NCBI RefSeq assembly: GCF_900096945.1
Contig: NZ_FMKA01000029.1
Location: 1-46,560 of the forward strand
Direction: 5' to 3'
Length of the DNA stretch: 46,560 bases
Source: Anaerobium acetethylicum
Lineage (GTDB): Bacteria; Bacillota; Clostridia; Lachnospirales; Lachnospiraceae
In this document: positions 1-7,810 of the stretch, piece after piece
How the letters are laid out: every line of letters begins with the position of its first letter
Numbering within the stretch: the first letter of the stretch is position 1
Translations under genes and position numbers: made by a program
The notes under the pieces: model-generated
The model's input: the letters and a program-made list of their open reading frames with translations, nothing else
Database searches by the model: none
Told to the model about the DNA's origin: nothing

Positions 1-90
1 AAATCAATACGCAATGGGTTGAAAGCACTGATTTCATGCGGTTTTTAAGTGTTTTCTAGTGGCAACCTAGTGAGGAGTTGCGGGAATCCA
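1..90. mobile_element. Probable end of an insertion element running off the left edge
   Basis: The permease gene to the right stops matching its family near position 90, and the sequence from there to the left edge looks foreign. A plus-strand frame enters from the edge and ends at 46-48 with residues KSIRNGLKALISCGF, which could be the C-terminus of a transposase. A 7-bp inverted repeat (GCAACCT at 62-68, AGGTTGC at 90-96) lies across the junction. I cannot name the family from this short piece. A group II intron end or a simple rearrangement is also possible. Confidence 0.4.
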
Positions 91-468
91 GGTTGCTACC
101 ATCATAAGGGCGAACATTAAATTCTTACCTTTAAAATTAAATTTTGCATATGCATATCCTGCAATCACACCGTGAAATACCATTCCAATTGTTATAATCG
201 TACTCATTTTTAAACTGTTTTTCATAAATGTAAAAAACGGAATGGAAGGCGAAAATAGTTTCTGAAAATATTTCAAATTCCAATCTTTAAATGATGGTGG
301 AAGCCATTTGGGTGGTAATGCAATTGCTTCATTATAAGGTCTGAGCGATGCAGAAAACACCCACAAAAATGGTGCAATCATAAGAAATGCAATCATCAAC
401 ATTATGACAAACAAAATAATATGACTGACTTTGATTTTTTTTCCGAATATATGTATTTTCTTACTCAT
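67..468 (-). pseudogene. Truncated sugar ABC transporter permease (MalG type)
   Basis: This is the N-terminal half of an inner-membrane permease of the MalG/UgpE type, which normally has about 275-300 residues; here 133 remain. The first membrane helix (about residues 16-38) and the start of the transmembrane domain with its GYAYAKFNF motif are present. After LMFALMMVAT the family sequence stops and a short unrelated tail, WIPATPH, leads to a TAG stop. The cytoplasmic EAA loop that contacts the ATPase is missing, so the product should not work as a transporter subunit. The start codon overlaps the stop of the upstream permease (ATGAGTAA), so the pair was translationally coupled. The likely cause is the insertion at the left edge. 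Confidence 0.8.
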
Positions 469-1366
469 AATGTACCCACCATATACTTCCTACAAACTGA
501 ACCACTGTAACAATTGCAATTAGCATAAGCAATAACATTGACAATGCTGACGCACTTCCATAATCAAATGATGTAAAACCTTTCTCCGCAATAAGCATAA
601 CCAGACTTCTTGATGAATCACCCGGTCCGCCTCCTGAAAGTACATAAATTGATTCATAGATACGCAAAGCACCTGTAACATTCATAATCATTACAAAAAA
701 GATTTGTGGCGATGCAACCGGTATGATTATCTTAAAAAAACGTTGAAAAGCATTTGCCCCATCAATCTCTGCCGCTTCAAGCAGTCCTCTGTTTACATTC
801 TGCAGTCCTGCTAAAATTAACAACATAGATATACCTGCATTTTTCCACATATCCAAAATAAGTACTGCTACTTTTGAAAAATCCTGATTGCTTAACCATC
901 CTACTTTATCTATTCCCAATAAATTCAGGTAATAGTTGATAACCCCAGCGTCTGTCTGAAAAAAAGACTGCCATATAATTGCTACGAATGTAAGTCCTAC
1001 CAACGACGGGAAAAAATACACTGAACGAAAGAGCACACTAACCTTTTTGGGCAATATATCATCTACCAGAACCGCCAGGATTAAACCCAATCCTGTGTTC
1101 CCAACGGAACACAGGATTGTATACCACAAAGTATTTTTTAATGCTGATACTGACCTCGAATCCGATAATATGCTTTTAAAATTATCTAATCCAACAAATA
1201 CAGATGCTCCTGTAAAAACATTGTATTGACGAAATGAAATAATGAAGACCCATATAACCGGTATCAGAACAAAACATACAAATCCGATAAAGGACGGTAC
1301 AGTAAATAAATATGCGGTTAATGTTTCTTGTCTGGAATATTTGGGCTTATTATTTTTACCGCGCAT
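461..1366 (-). CDS. Sugar ABC transporter permease (MalF/UgpA type)
   Basis: Integral membrane subunit of a CUT1-type carbohydrate importer, 301 residues with six predicted membrane helices. The first helix follows a short basic N-terminus, and the EAA loop reads EAAEIDGANAFQRFFKIIIP. It lies 17 bp downstream of the binding-protein gene and overlaps the next permease by 8 bp, so the three form one operon read leftwards. Its partner permease is truncated, so this copy may no longer support transport. No ATPase is encoded here; CUT1 systems in Firmicutes often share an MsmK-type ATPase encoded elsewhere. The substrate is not shown by the sequence, but the operators match those of the fructan operon. 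Confidence 0.88.
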   Translation of the reverse strand: MRGKNNKPKYSRQETLTAYLFTVPSFIGFVCFVLIPVIWVFIISFRQYNVFTGASVFVGLDNFKSILSDSRSVSALKNTLWYTILCSVGNTGLGLILAVLVDDILPKKVSVLFRSVYFFPSLVGLTFVAIIWQSFFQTDAGVINYYLNLLGIDKVGWLSNQDFSKVAVLILDMWKNAGISMLLILAGLQNVNRGLLEAAEIDGANAFQRFFKIIIPVASPQIFFVMIMNVTGALRIYESIYVLSGGGPGDSSRSLVMLIAEKGFTSFDYGSASALSMLLLMLIAIVTVVQFVGSIWWVHYE

Positions 1367-1383
1367 TTTTCACGTTCCTTTCT

Positions 1384-2676
1384 TTATTTGGCCTGTGCTT
1401 CTACTTCACTCTGTGCAGTGTCCAATGCCTGCTGCGGTTCTTTCTCACCCGAGAACACTTCTTCCATACAACGAAGCGTAGATTGCTCTAAGTCTCCGAA
1501 AAATGTAGGTGCTGCAATTGGTGATGCGATTGTTACTGCCTTCCAGATACCCATAACATTATCAGGCGTTGTTCCCATAATTTCTTCGTTTGTTGCTAAT
1601 GACTCTGTTGGTGGTACCTGCTGACCGCCCTCTGCAGTTGCTTTTAATGTTTCTTCAGAAACCATTGCTTTTAATAATTCAACGGATAACTCTTTATTCT
1701 CAGTATTCTTTCCAATACACCAAGCAGAACCGCCATATACTGAACCTTCTTTTGCATTTACCGGCCATTGAACACAATCAAAATCATCATTTGTTAAGCC
1801 TGCGTCTTTCCATGTATTAAGTACCCAGCGTCCGGCTCCAACCATTGCAAGCTGTTTAGAAGCAAACATAGTATATACATCTGAGCTAATTGGATCTGGA
1901 GTTACTTTATCTTTTACCATAGAATCAAGAAATTCAACAGCTTCAACCATTTCAGGACTGTTAAGTGCTGGCTTGGAATCAGTTGTAACAAGTGCTGTTC
2001 CATTCGTAGACCACCAGGGTGTTAGCTGAAAGTAAGAACTAGATAAACCAAATCCATATACAGAACCATCTGCTTTTGTTAATGCTTTTGCATCAGAAAG
2101 GAATTCATCCCATGTCCACCCATCTTTTGGATAAGCAAGGCCTGCTTCATCGAACATTACCTTGTTGTAATACATAACCATTGTTTGTGTTCCACTTGGG
2201 AGTCCATATAATTTGCCATCCACACTAAATCCATCCAATAACGCTGATGCATATTCATCTTTTAAGCCAGATAAATCTTCATCTATTGAAACAATGTCAT
2301 CTAACGGCATGAGTAAATCATTACTTACTGCCATCTGAGTAGCTTCAAGTCCTAAGTTGATGACATCAGGTGCCTCTCCTGAAGTAGACATTGTAATCCA
2401 TTTCTGAATAAAATTGGACCAAGAATCTACTGGAACACATGTCTGCTTGACTTCAACATCTGGGTTTGCCTCATTGAATCTAGCAATTGCATCATTTGCA
2501 ATTCTTTCTTCTTCTGTACTTCCCCAATTTAATACTCTTAGTTCAGTCTTACCTATGTTCTTATCTGACTGGACTGTAGATGATAAATCTTCAGTTTTGC
2601 TTTCACATGCTGTCATTGAAAACATCATAACACCTGCTAACAGTAACGCTACTACTCTTTTCATTCTCTTTTTCAT
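1384..2676 (-). CDS. Sugar ABC transporter solute-binding lipoprotein (family 1)
   Basis: Extracytoplasmic sugar-binding protein of the MalE/UgpB class, 430 residues. I start it at 2676 because that ATG follows a GGAG site and opens the signal peptide MKKRMKRVVALLLAGVMM, which ends in the lipobox SMTAC. The mature protein is therefore expected to be lipid-anchored to the membrane. The fold is supported by EAPDVINLG near the middle of the N-domain and by the hinge-region YYNKVMFDEAGL typical of these proteins. It is the first gene of a three-gene operon whose promoter and two LacI-type operators lie directly upstream. The ligand is unknown; a fructose-containing oligosaccharide is suggested by the shared operators. 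Confidence 0.9.
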   Translation of the reverse strand: MKKRMKRVVALLLAGVMMFSMTACESKTEDLSSTVQSDKNIGKTELRVLNWGSTEEERIANDAIARFNEANPDVEVKQTCVPVDSWSNFIQKWITMSTSGEAPDVINLGLEATQMAVSNDLLMPLDDIVSIDEDLSGLKDEYASALLDGFSVDGKLYGLPSGTQTMVMYYNKVMFDEAGLAYPKDGWTWDEFLSDAKALTKADGSVYGFGLSSSYFQLTPWWSTNGTALVTTDSKPALNSPEMVEAVEFLDSMVKDKVTPDPISSDVYTMFASKQLAMVGAGRWVLNTWKDAGLTNDDFDCVQWPVNAKEGSVYGGSAWCIGKNTENKELSVELLKAMVSEETLKATAEGGQQVPPTESLATNEEIMGTTPDNVMGIWKAVTIASPIAAPTFFGDLEQSTLRCMEEVFSGEKEPQQALDTAQSEVEAQAK

Positions 2677-2705
2677 AAATAAATCTCCTTTCAGCCATCT
2701 TTCAA

Positions 2706-2725
2706 ATATGGAACCCGTTCCATAT
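2706..2725. promoter_or_regulatory. LacI-family operator (proximal, first transporter operon)
   Basis: The 20-bp sequence ATATGGAACCCGTTCCATAT is an almost perfect palindrome around CCCG, the form expected for a LacI-family dimer. It lies about 30 bp before the binding-protein start and downstream of the predicted promoter, where a bound repressor would block elongation. Four related sites occur at 2806, 12256, 12341 and 12512. Confidence 0.75.
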
Positions 2726-2805
2726 TGAGCAAAAAAATTTACTGGACTATATACTAATCCATAATCTCTTGATTTCCACCTCAAAATATCGTACGTTTAT
2801 TCTAA

Positions 2806-2823
2806 TGTGGAACCCGTTCCTTA
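2806..2823. promoter_or_regulatory. LacI-family operator (distal, first transporter operon)
   Basis: TGTGGAACCCGTTCCTTA keeps the GGAACCCGTTCC core of the 2706 site. It lies about 45 bp downstream of the predicted transcription start and about 100 bp from the second site, a spacing that would allow looping by a tetramer or two dimers. Confidence 0.72.
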
Positions 2824-2873
2824 TTGCTTTAAAAAAACACGTTTACCAGTGCACCTCTTAACTAGCTAAGTTT

Positions 2874-2902
2874 ATTATACGACCAAGTTTCAAAAATGTC
2901 AA
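2874..2902 (-). promoter_or_regulatory. Sigma-A type promoter of the first transporter operon
   Basis: On the minus strand TTGACA (2897-2902) and TATAAT (2874-2879) are separated by exactly 17 bp. Transcription would start near 2867, upstream of both operators. The promoter lies between the LacI gene and the binding-protein gene, so the transporter can be expressed separately from its regulator. Confidence 0.8.
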
Positions 2903-2977
2903 TTTATTTTTTCCTTTTATTGTTCATTTCGTATGATTCTTTTGAACTTTTACATCTTTTTTAATCGTTTTTACCAA

Positions 2978-3964
2978 TTAATCACATTGCGTGCTTCTTC
3001 TTCTGATTAATTCTGGCTGTAAGCTGATAATTCTTATTTCATATAATTTACCATTAATCATATTATTCATAAGACGAACAGATTCTTTTGCTAGTTCCTC
3101 AATCGGTTGGCGAATTACAGTTACTTCTGGATAGACTACATTTGTAATATAGGTTCCATCATAGCAAATAACTTTTAAGTCCTCAGGAACCTTTTTCCCT
3201 TCTATTAGGGCCTTTTTCATATATTCCAAAGCTAACAAGTCTGTTCCAAAAACCCCATCTGCTTCCGGATGATCCATATACGCTTTATTCACTAACTCAG
3301 CGGAATAATTTGTATCAAGTCGATTCCATTCCATCTCATATGAATACACAGTGATTCCGTGTTCTGTCATGATTTTTTCAAATTCAATATGACGATCCAA
3401 TGATGGAGATTCCACCTTACTCGCTCCCTGAAACTGGATAATAATCCTAGAACCTGTGCGAAGCATCTCTTCTGCTGCGAGCTGACCGCCCTTCTTATGA
3501 TCCACACTTACAACCGGAATGGTATTTCCTATATATCGGTCCAAAGCAACAATCGGTTTCTCAATTTGTAAATATTCATGGATATCCAATGAATGTACGC
3601 CCGTAATAACTCCATCTACCATTCTTCTTTCAAGCATCTGAAGATACTCTAATTCATTATTATCCTTTTGTGTCGTATTACAGATCATTGTTTTGTATCC
3701 ATAACGGTTAAGCTCGATTTCCACATATTTCACAACTTGGGCAAAAAAAGGATGCCCTACGTCTGGTACAAGAACCGCAATGATTCCTGTTCTTTTTCTA
3801 TATAGGTTTCGTGCGAGTTCATTTGGTGTATACCGCAATTGCTGCATTGCTTTTTCTACTTTTTCACGTGTTTCTTCGGAAGTGTATCCGCTATTATTAA
3901 TCACTCTAGAAACGGTTCCAACACCAACATGTGCTATTTTTGCAACATCTTTTATACCTGCCAT
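2978..3964 (-). CDS. LacI-family transcriptional regulator
   Basis: Cytoplasmic repressor of 328 residues. Residues 1-50 are the LacI helix-turn-helix (IKDVAKIAHVGVGTVSRVIN) with the hinge YTPNELARNLYRKRTG. The remainder is a periplasmic-binding-protein-like sensor domain (IIAVLVPDVGHPFF, then ALDRYIG, then GVFGTDLLALEYMKKA). The ATG follows a GGGGGAAG site. It closely resembles the second LacI of this window (12547-13536) through the DNA-binding domain and the sensor. Directly downstream are a promoter and two GGAACCCGTTCC operators, which it probably binds. The effector is probably a fructose-containing sugar or its phosphate; that is inference. Confidence 0.9.
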   Translation of the reverse strand: MAGIKDVAKIAHVGVGTVSRVINNSGYTSEETREKVEKAMQQLRYTPNELARNLYRKRTGIIAVLVPDVGHPFFAQVVKYVEIELNRYGYKTMICNTTQKDNNELEYLQMLERRMVDGVITGVHSLDIHEYLQIEKPIVALDRYIGNTIPVVSVDHKKGGQLAAEEMLRTGSRIIIQFQGASKVESPSLDRHIEFEKIMTEHGITVYSYEMEWNRLDTNYSAELVNKAYMDHPEADGVFGTDLLALEYMKKALIEGKKVPEDLKVICYDGTYITNVVYPEVTVIRQPIEELAKESVRLMNNMINGKLYEIRIISLQPELIRRRSTQCD

Positions 3965-4159
3965 TTTGCTTCCCCCACTGTTTATCTAGCAAAATTAAAA
4001 TGCCATATTTAAATTTAATTACAATTATACATGAATTTTGCACATACTCCTAGCTTTTTTTCTGGAATAAGCTAAGCTTACTGTAGCATTGACTGATTTA
4101 CTCCTTAATACCAGTCTTTAGAAACGGTAGTAAACGAAAAATGACACAAAACAAAAAAA

Positions 4160-4790
4160 TATATTATATCTTTATCAAACTATTAATCAAAAACTTAAAT
4201 ATCTGTAACGCATAAAAGCACTTCAAGAACAAAAAAACGAAAAATATCGGATATTAATTGCGCTTGATGTTGCGCATGAAAAACAATTTACTCAGGAACA
4301 GTCTTCGAAATCTTCGGATGTCTCTATCGCTACTATTTACAATGTAATCAAATATTATGTTGATGATGACATTGAAAAAGTCACTTCTCTTGTGAGAAAT
4401 GTCAACTCTGACAATGCAGGCGAAAACTTGATGGCTGTGCAGAAGTGAAGCTTATTGAGATTGCATGTGGTATCGTACCGGAGGGACATTTCAGATAGAC
4501 ACTTCATCTGTTGAACGAGAAAGCAAAAATCGAGCTTGAAGTTTCTGTTAGCAAAGATACTATTGGTAGAGCCTTAAAAAAGCGAATCGCATCCTCACAA
4601 AACGACTACTGGTGCATCCCCCAAAAAGAAAGCATCGAATTCCTAGTGTGTATCCTAGATTCCCGGAAACATACGACAATATTGACATCAAAGACACTCG
4701 TAATCATTGGAAAATTAAGACTTTTAGCCGTTTTCACTATTGCATTTTTCATCGTCACGCGTTATAACGCAACCAAACGCATGACGATAT
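4160..4790 (+). pseudogene. Degenerate IS630-type transposase remnant
   Basis: Broken plus-strand frames together resemble an IS630 transposase. One frame runs from about 4205 to 4447 (including YRILIALDVAHEKQF). After a frameshift comes VKLIEIACG, then a stop, then LLNEKAKIELEVSVSKDTIG and NDYWCIPQKESIEFLVCILD, which match the IS630 helix-turn-helix linker and the start of its catalytic domain. The catalytic DDE part is not recoverable. No intact ends were found. It is a dead insertion between the first LacI gene and the fructan operon. Confidence 0.65.
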
Positions 4791-4993
4791 AAATACCTTC
4801 CTATGGCCGCTGATTGTCAAGATAGTTGTCTGAAATTTTTCAAATTTTTTTATGCCTACGAGGCTGCTTGTTCTGTTTTGGTAATATCTGGTTCAATTAT
4901 TGTTTTTTCTGGATTCAACCATTTTGTAAAAATATTGCAATCTATTCCATAACTGTTTGCATATTTTACAAACCAGATACCACATAGTACTAA
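4791..4993. other. Intergenic stretch without a supported gene
   Basis: Downstream of the HPr-like gene, the same minus-strand frame stays open after the TAA for another 45 codons, to a TAG at 4856-4858 (it includes WFVKYANSYGID and TKWLNPEKTI). It has no start codon with a ribosome site, and I do not recognise it. It may be the end of another degraded element. No clear terminator is visible. Confidence 0.3.
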
Positions 4994-5221
4994 TTAGCAA
5001 TAATTCAATTCAATATTTTTCATCAGTACATCTATCTTATCCGCATGAATAATCAGTTCAACATTTGAAGAACCCTTAAGTGTTGCCACACCTAATAATG
5101 ATTTTGCATCCACAACATAACTTCCACAGCACAAATCACAATTATATTCAAACGTATTAATTTTATCAACAAAACGAATAACTTCTTTCATATCAGATAA
5201 GTAGACCGGTATCTTATACAT
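4994..5221 (-). CDS. HPr-like protein lacking the phosphorylatable histidine
   Basis: A 75-residue protein with the HPr fold pattern. DAKSLLGVATLKG (Ser41) corresponds to the regulatory Ser46 segment of HPr and Crh (KSIMGVMSLG). The N-terminal active-site histidine segment (GLHARPA in HPr) is absent; the equivalent stretch reads KEVIRFVDKINTF. It therefore cannot carry phosphate for a sugar PTS, but could be a kinase target or a structural regulator, as Crh is in Bacillus. The start is an ATG after GAGAGGGG. It is the last gene of the fructan operon, 57 bp after fructokinase. Similar HPr-like proteins without histidine are common in Clostridia, and their role is not known to me. Confidence 0.7.
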   Translation of the reverse strand: MYKIPVYLSDMKEVIRFVDKINTFEYNCDLCCGSYVVDAKSLLGVATLKGSSNVELIIHADKIDVLMKNIELNYC

Positions 5222-5278
5222 TTCATAGCCCCTCTCATTAAAGTATAATTATTAGAATCATATTCGCTAACATACCTC

Positions 5279-6247
5279 CTAATTTGGTAACCCTATCAAA
5301 TTTAGCACTTCTTCCTTTTCTGGCATAGAAAATAAAGCACCTCTTCTAGTTGTCACCAACGCAGCAGCAGCATTTGCAAATTCGAGCATATCTTCCAAAT
5401 CCTTTTTCGTTATATTGTCAAGTCCATGTTCTAAAATATAATTAAGTATGCAGCCACAAAACGTATCTCCTGCACCTGTTGTATCTACAGTATTCTCTTG
5501 TGGAAATCCAGCAACACGAATTTTTTTTTGATCCCAGCACGCTATGCTACCATCTTTTCCCTGTGTTACAAATAGTAATTTTATCGGATAGTTTTGCTGC
5601 ACGAAAGCAATTCCCAAATCAACATCTTTACAACCAGTAACAAATTCTAGCTCATCATCAGATATCTTCAAAATATCACATTCCTTCATTCCATATATCA
5701 TCTGTTCTTTAGCAAAATTCAGATCATCCCACAAAGGCGGACGTAAATTCGGATCAAATGAGATTATTGCGCCATTTTTCTTTGCAATTTTGATCGCTAT
5801 TTTAGTTGCTTTTCGCACTTCATCGTCTGTCATTGACAGCGTACCAAAATGAAAGATTTTCGTTTCTGTCAGCAGTTCTTCTTTAATTTCTGCCGCTTTC
5901 AGCATCATATCTGCTCCTGGTTTTCTATAGAAAGAGAAATTCCGTTCTCCATCTATTGCTGTATGAACAAAGGCTAAAGTTGTATTAAAATCTTTGTCCA
6001 TTACAAGATTTTCTGTAGATATACCAATCTTATCAAGGGCTTCTTTTAAAAGAATACCAAACTGGTCTTCACCCACTTTTCCAATGAACGCCGTCTTTTT
6101 ACCTAATTTACTTAGCATTGAAAGCACGTTACATGGCGCTCCCCCCGGATTTGCTTCGAAAAGATTGTTACCCTGCTCACTCTTCCCATTCAGTGTGAAA
6201 TCAATTAATAATTCTCCTAAAGACACTACATCATATTTTTTATTCAT
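5279..6247 (-). CDS. Fructokinase, PfkB family
   Basis: Cytoplasmic sugar kinase of 322 residues that most likely phosphorylates free fructose with ATP to fructose 6-phosphate. PfkB hallmarks are the N-terminal GELLIDF, the GG motif in NPGGAPCNV, and the C-terminal signature DTTGAGDTF, whose Asp is the catalytic base. I choose the ATG at 6247 (MNKKYDVV), which follows GGAGGATAAC, over an ATG four codons upstream. It sits just after the GH32 gene, and a strong hairpin occupies the gap. The context of fructan hydrolases makes fructose the natural substrate; the family alone would also allow 2-keto-3-deoxygluconate or other sugars. Confidence 0.88.
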   Translation of the reverse strand: MNKKYDVVSLGELLIDFTLNGKSEQGNNLFEANPGGAPCNVLSMLSKLGKKTAFIGKVGEDQFGILLKEALDKIGISTENLVMDKDFNTTLAFVHTAIDGERNFSFYRKPGADMMLKAAEIKEELLTETKIFHFGTLSMTDDEVRKATKIAIKIAKKNGAIISFDPNLRPPLWDDLNFAKEQMIYGMKECDILKISDDELEFVTGCKDVDLGIAFVQQNYPIKLLFVTQGKDGSIACWDQKKIRVAGFPQENTVDTTGAGDTFCGCILNYILEHGLDNITKKDLEDMLEFANAAAALVTTRRGALFSMPEKEEVLNLIGLPN

Positions 6248-6266
6248 GTTATCCTCCAATCAAACA

Positions 6267-6294
6267 GTGTTGGCTAATTAGTTTTAGCCAACAC
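6267..6294 (-). terminator. Intercistronic hairpin between GH32 and fructokinase
   Basis: GTGTTGGCTAA (6267-6277) and TTAGCCAACAC (6284-6294) form a perfect 11-bp stem with a 6-nt loop in the 60-bp gap, directly ahead of the fructokinase ribosome site. There is no clear run of T after it on the minus strand, so it is more likely an RNA-processing or partial-attenuation element than a full terminator. Confidence 0.6.
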
Positions 6295-6307
6295 TCTGTA
6301 TAAACTA

Positions 6308-7789
6308 TTACATTACTGTTTTCATACCCCAAGTTATTATTTCCGTAAAATAAACACTTCCCTCATCTGCCACAATATAATTTCTATTATGATTATTATC
6401 CGCAAAAACATTACCCGAATGGTTGTTCTTATAGTCGTCTGCAAATACTTCTATAGAACTCTGATCAGAGAATATACATATATCTAAAGTCTTTTTATCC
6501 TGTTTCTTCAACGGACTTCTGGAAACTCCTTTGCTCCATCCATCAGCATTGTTTCTATCAAATTTCATTTCTGCCTTTTCAAGATCGAATGAAATTACTG
6601 ATTGCTCTTTATCTGAGCAACGAAGCAGGAATTTCAAACGTTTCGCGGTTGTCTTTGTCAGGTCTATTTTTGCTCGTAATTCATACGCAATACCATCTCC
6701 AGCTTCAAATGGAATCTTTTGATTATACACATTTACATTTTCTAAACGTTTTTCATCGTAATGTAAAAGTGCCATTTCTTCAACTGGAACAAATTTAAGA
6801 GTATTATCCTCACACAGAACTACTTCTCTCGGAATATTGAAAGCACCACACCACTTTTCTTTAAACGATGGCCCCCAGTCTTTCCACCATGGCATCCAAT
6901 CCCATGCATTCGCCCAGCTTACAATAATCCTTCTACCTTTACCGTCTAAAAACGACTGTGGTGCATAGAAATCAAATCCCCAATCAATCTCACCTGTCGA
7001 ATTATATGTGAATTTACCAGTTTCGTAATCCATATCACCCACCAGGTAAACAGTTGTTCTTTCATGCACTCCCATTGGCGAAAACATAAGTACATACTTA
7101 TCCCCCATCGGATAGAAATCCGGGCATTCCCACATATATCCTAATTCGCCCCTGCTTTCAGCCAATACGTTAACAAATTCCCACTCTTTCAGATTTTTCG
7201 ATCTATATAGCAGCGCTTTTGCAAGATTATCTTTCTTCGCTCCACATACCATATAAAAATATTCTTCATGCTTCCAGACCTTCGGATCTCTGAAGTTTGC
7301 TTGTTCATATCCATCCGGAGCCGTAATCACAGGATTGTTCTCATACTTTTTAAAATTTACGCCATCTTCGCTACAGGCGAGACATTGTGTCTGAACAAAT
7401 CCCTCTCCATAGTTTGTCGTTCCAGTATAAAGAAGATAAAGTTTTCCGTCGTGCTCAATTGAACTACCCGAAAAGCACCCTCCTTCTTTATGGTCGTCAT
7501 AATGTTCACTCGGCGCCAGTGCGACCGGAAGATATTCCCAATGTACAAGATCGTCGCTAACCGCATGCCCCCAATGCATCGCTCCCCAGTATGCATCATA
7601 TGGATTATATTGATAAAAGAAATGATATTTCCCTCTAAAGAAGATTAAACCATTCGGATCATTAATCCATCCCTGCTCTGCCATAAAATGGAATCGTTGT
7701 CTCATTTTTGCATTTTTCATCAAGGGCTTATCAGCATCAATTTTCTCCTGAGCTTTTTCGATGTTTTCTTTTAATAATGCCTGTGACAT
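6308..7789 (-). CDS. GH32 beta-fructofuranosidase (intracellular)
   Basis: Hydrolyses beta-fructofuranosyl bonds in sucrose or fructo-oligosaccharides, releasing fructose. The 493 residues contain the GH32 markers in order: WINDPNG at 41-47 with the nucleophile Asp44, FRDP at 166-169, and WEC at 220-222 with the acid/base Glu221. A C-terminal beta-sandwich follows from about residue 345. There is no signal peptide, so it acts in the cytoplasm on imported oligosaccharides. It is 21 bp downstream of the GH172 gene and upstream of fructokinase, consistent with the order open, cleave, phosphorylate. Whether it prefers sucrose, inulobiose or longer chains cannot be read from the sequence. Confidence 0.92.
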   Translation of the reverse strand: MSQALLKENIEKAQEKIDADKPLMKNAKMRQRFHFMAEQGWINDPNGLIFFRGKYHFFYQYNPYDAYWGAMHWGHAVSDDLVHWEYLPVALAPSEHYDDHKEGGCFSGSSIEHDGKLYLLYTGTTNYGEGFVQTQCLACSEDGVNFKKYENNPVITAPDGYEQANFRDPKVWKHEEYFYMVCGAKKDNLAKALLYRSKNLKEWEFVNVLAESRGELGYMWECPDFYPMGDKYVLMFSPMGVHERTTVYLVGDMDYETGKFTYNSTGEIDWGFDFYAPQSFLDGKGRRIIVSWANAWDWMPWWKDWGPSFKEKWCGAFNIPREVVLCEDNTLKFVPVEEMALLHYDEKRLENVNVYNQKIPFEAGDGIAYELRAKIDLTKTTAKRLKFLLRCSDKEQSVISFDLEKAEMKFDRNNADGWSKGVSRSPLKKQDKKTLDICIFSDQSSIEVFADDYKNNHSGNVFADNNHNRNYIVADEGSVYFTEIITWGMKTVM

Positions 7790-7810
7790 TTAAATTCCTC
7801 CATAAATATA

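Noticed and set aside
7357-7599. A minus-strand frame of 80 codons inside the GH32 gene
   Set aside because: It is out of frame with the clear GH32 protein and has no ribosome site or recognisable motif; it is a shadow.
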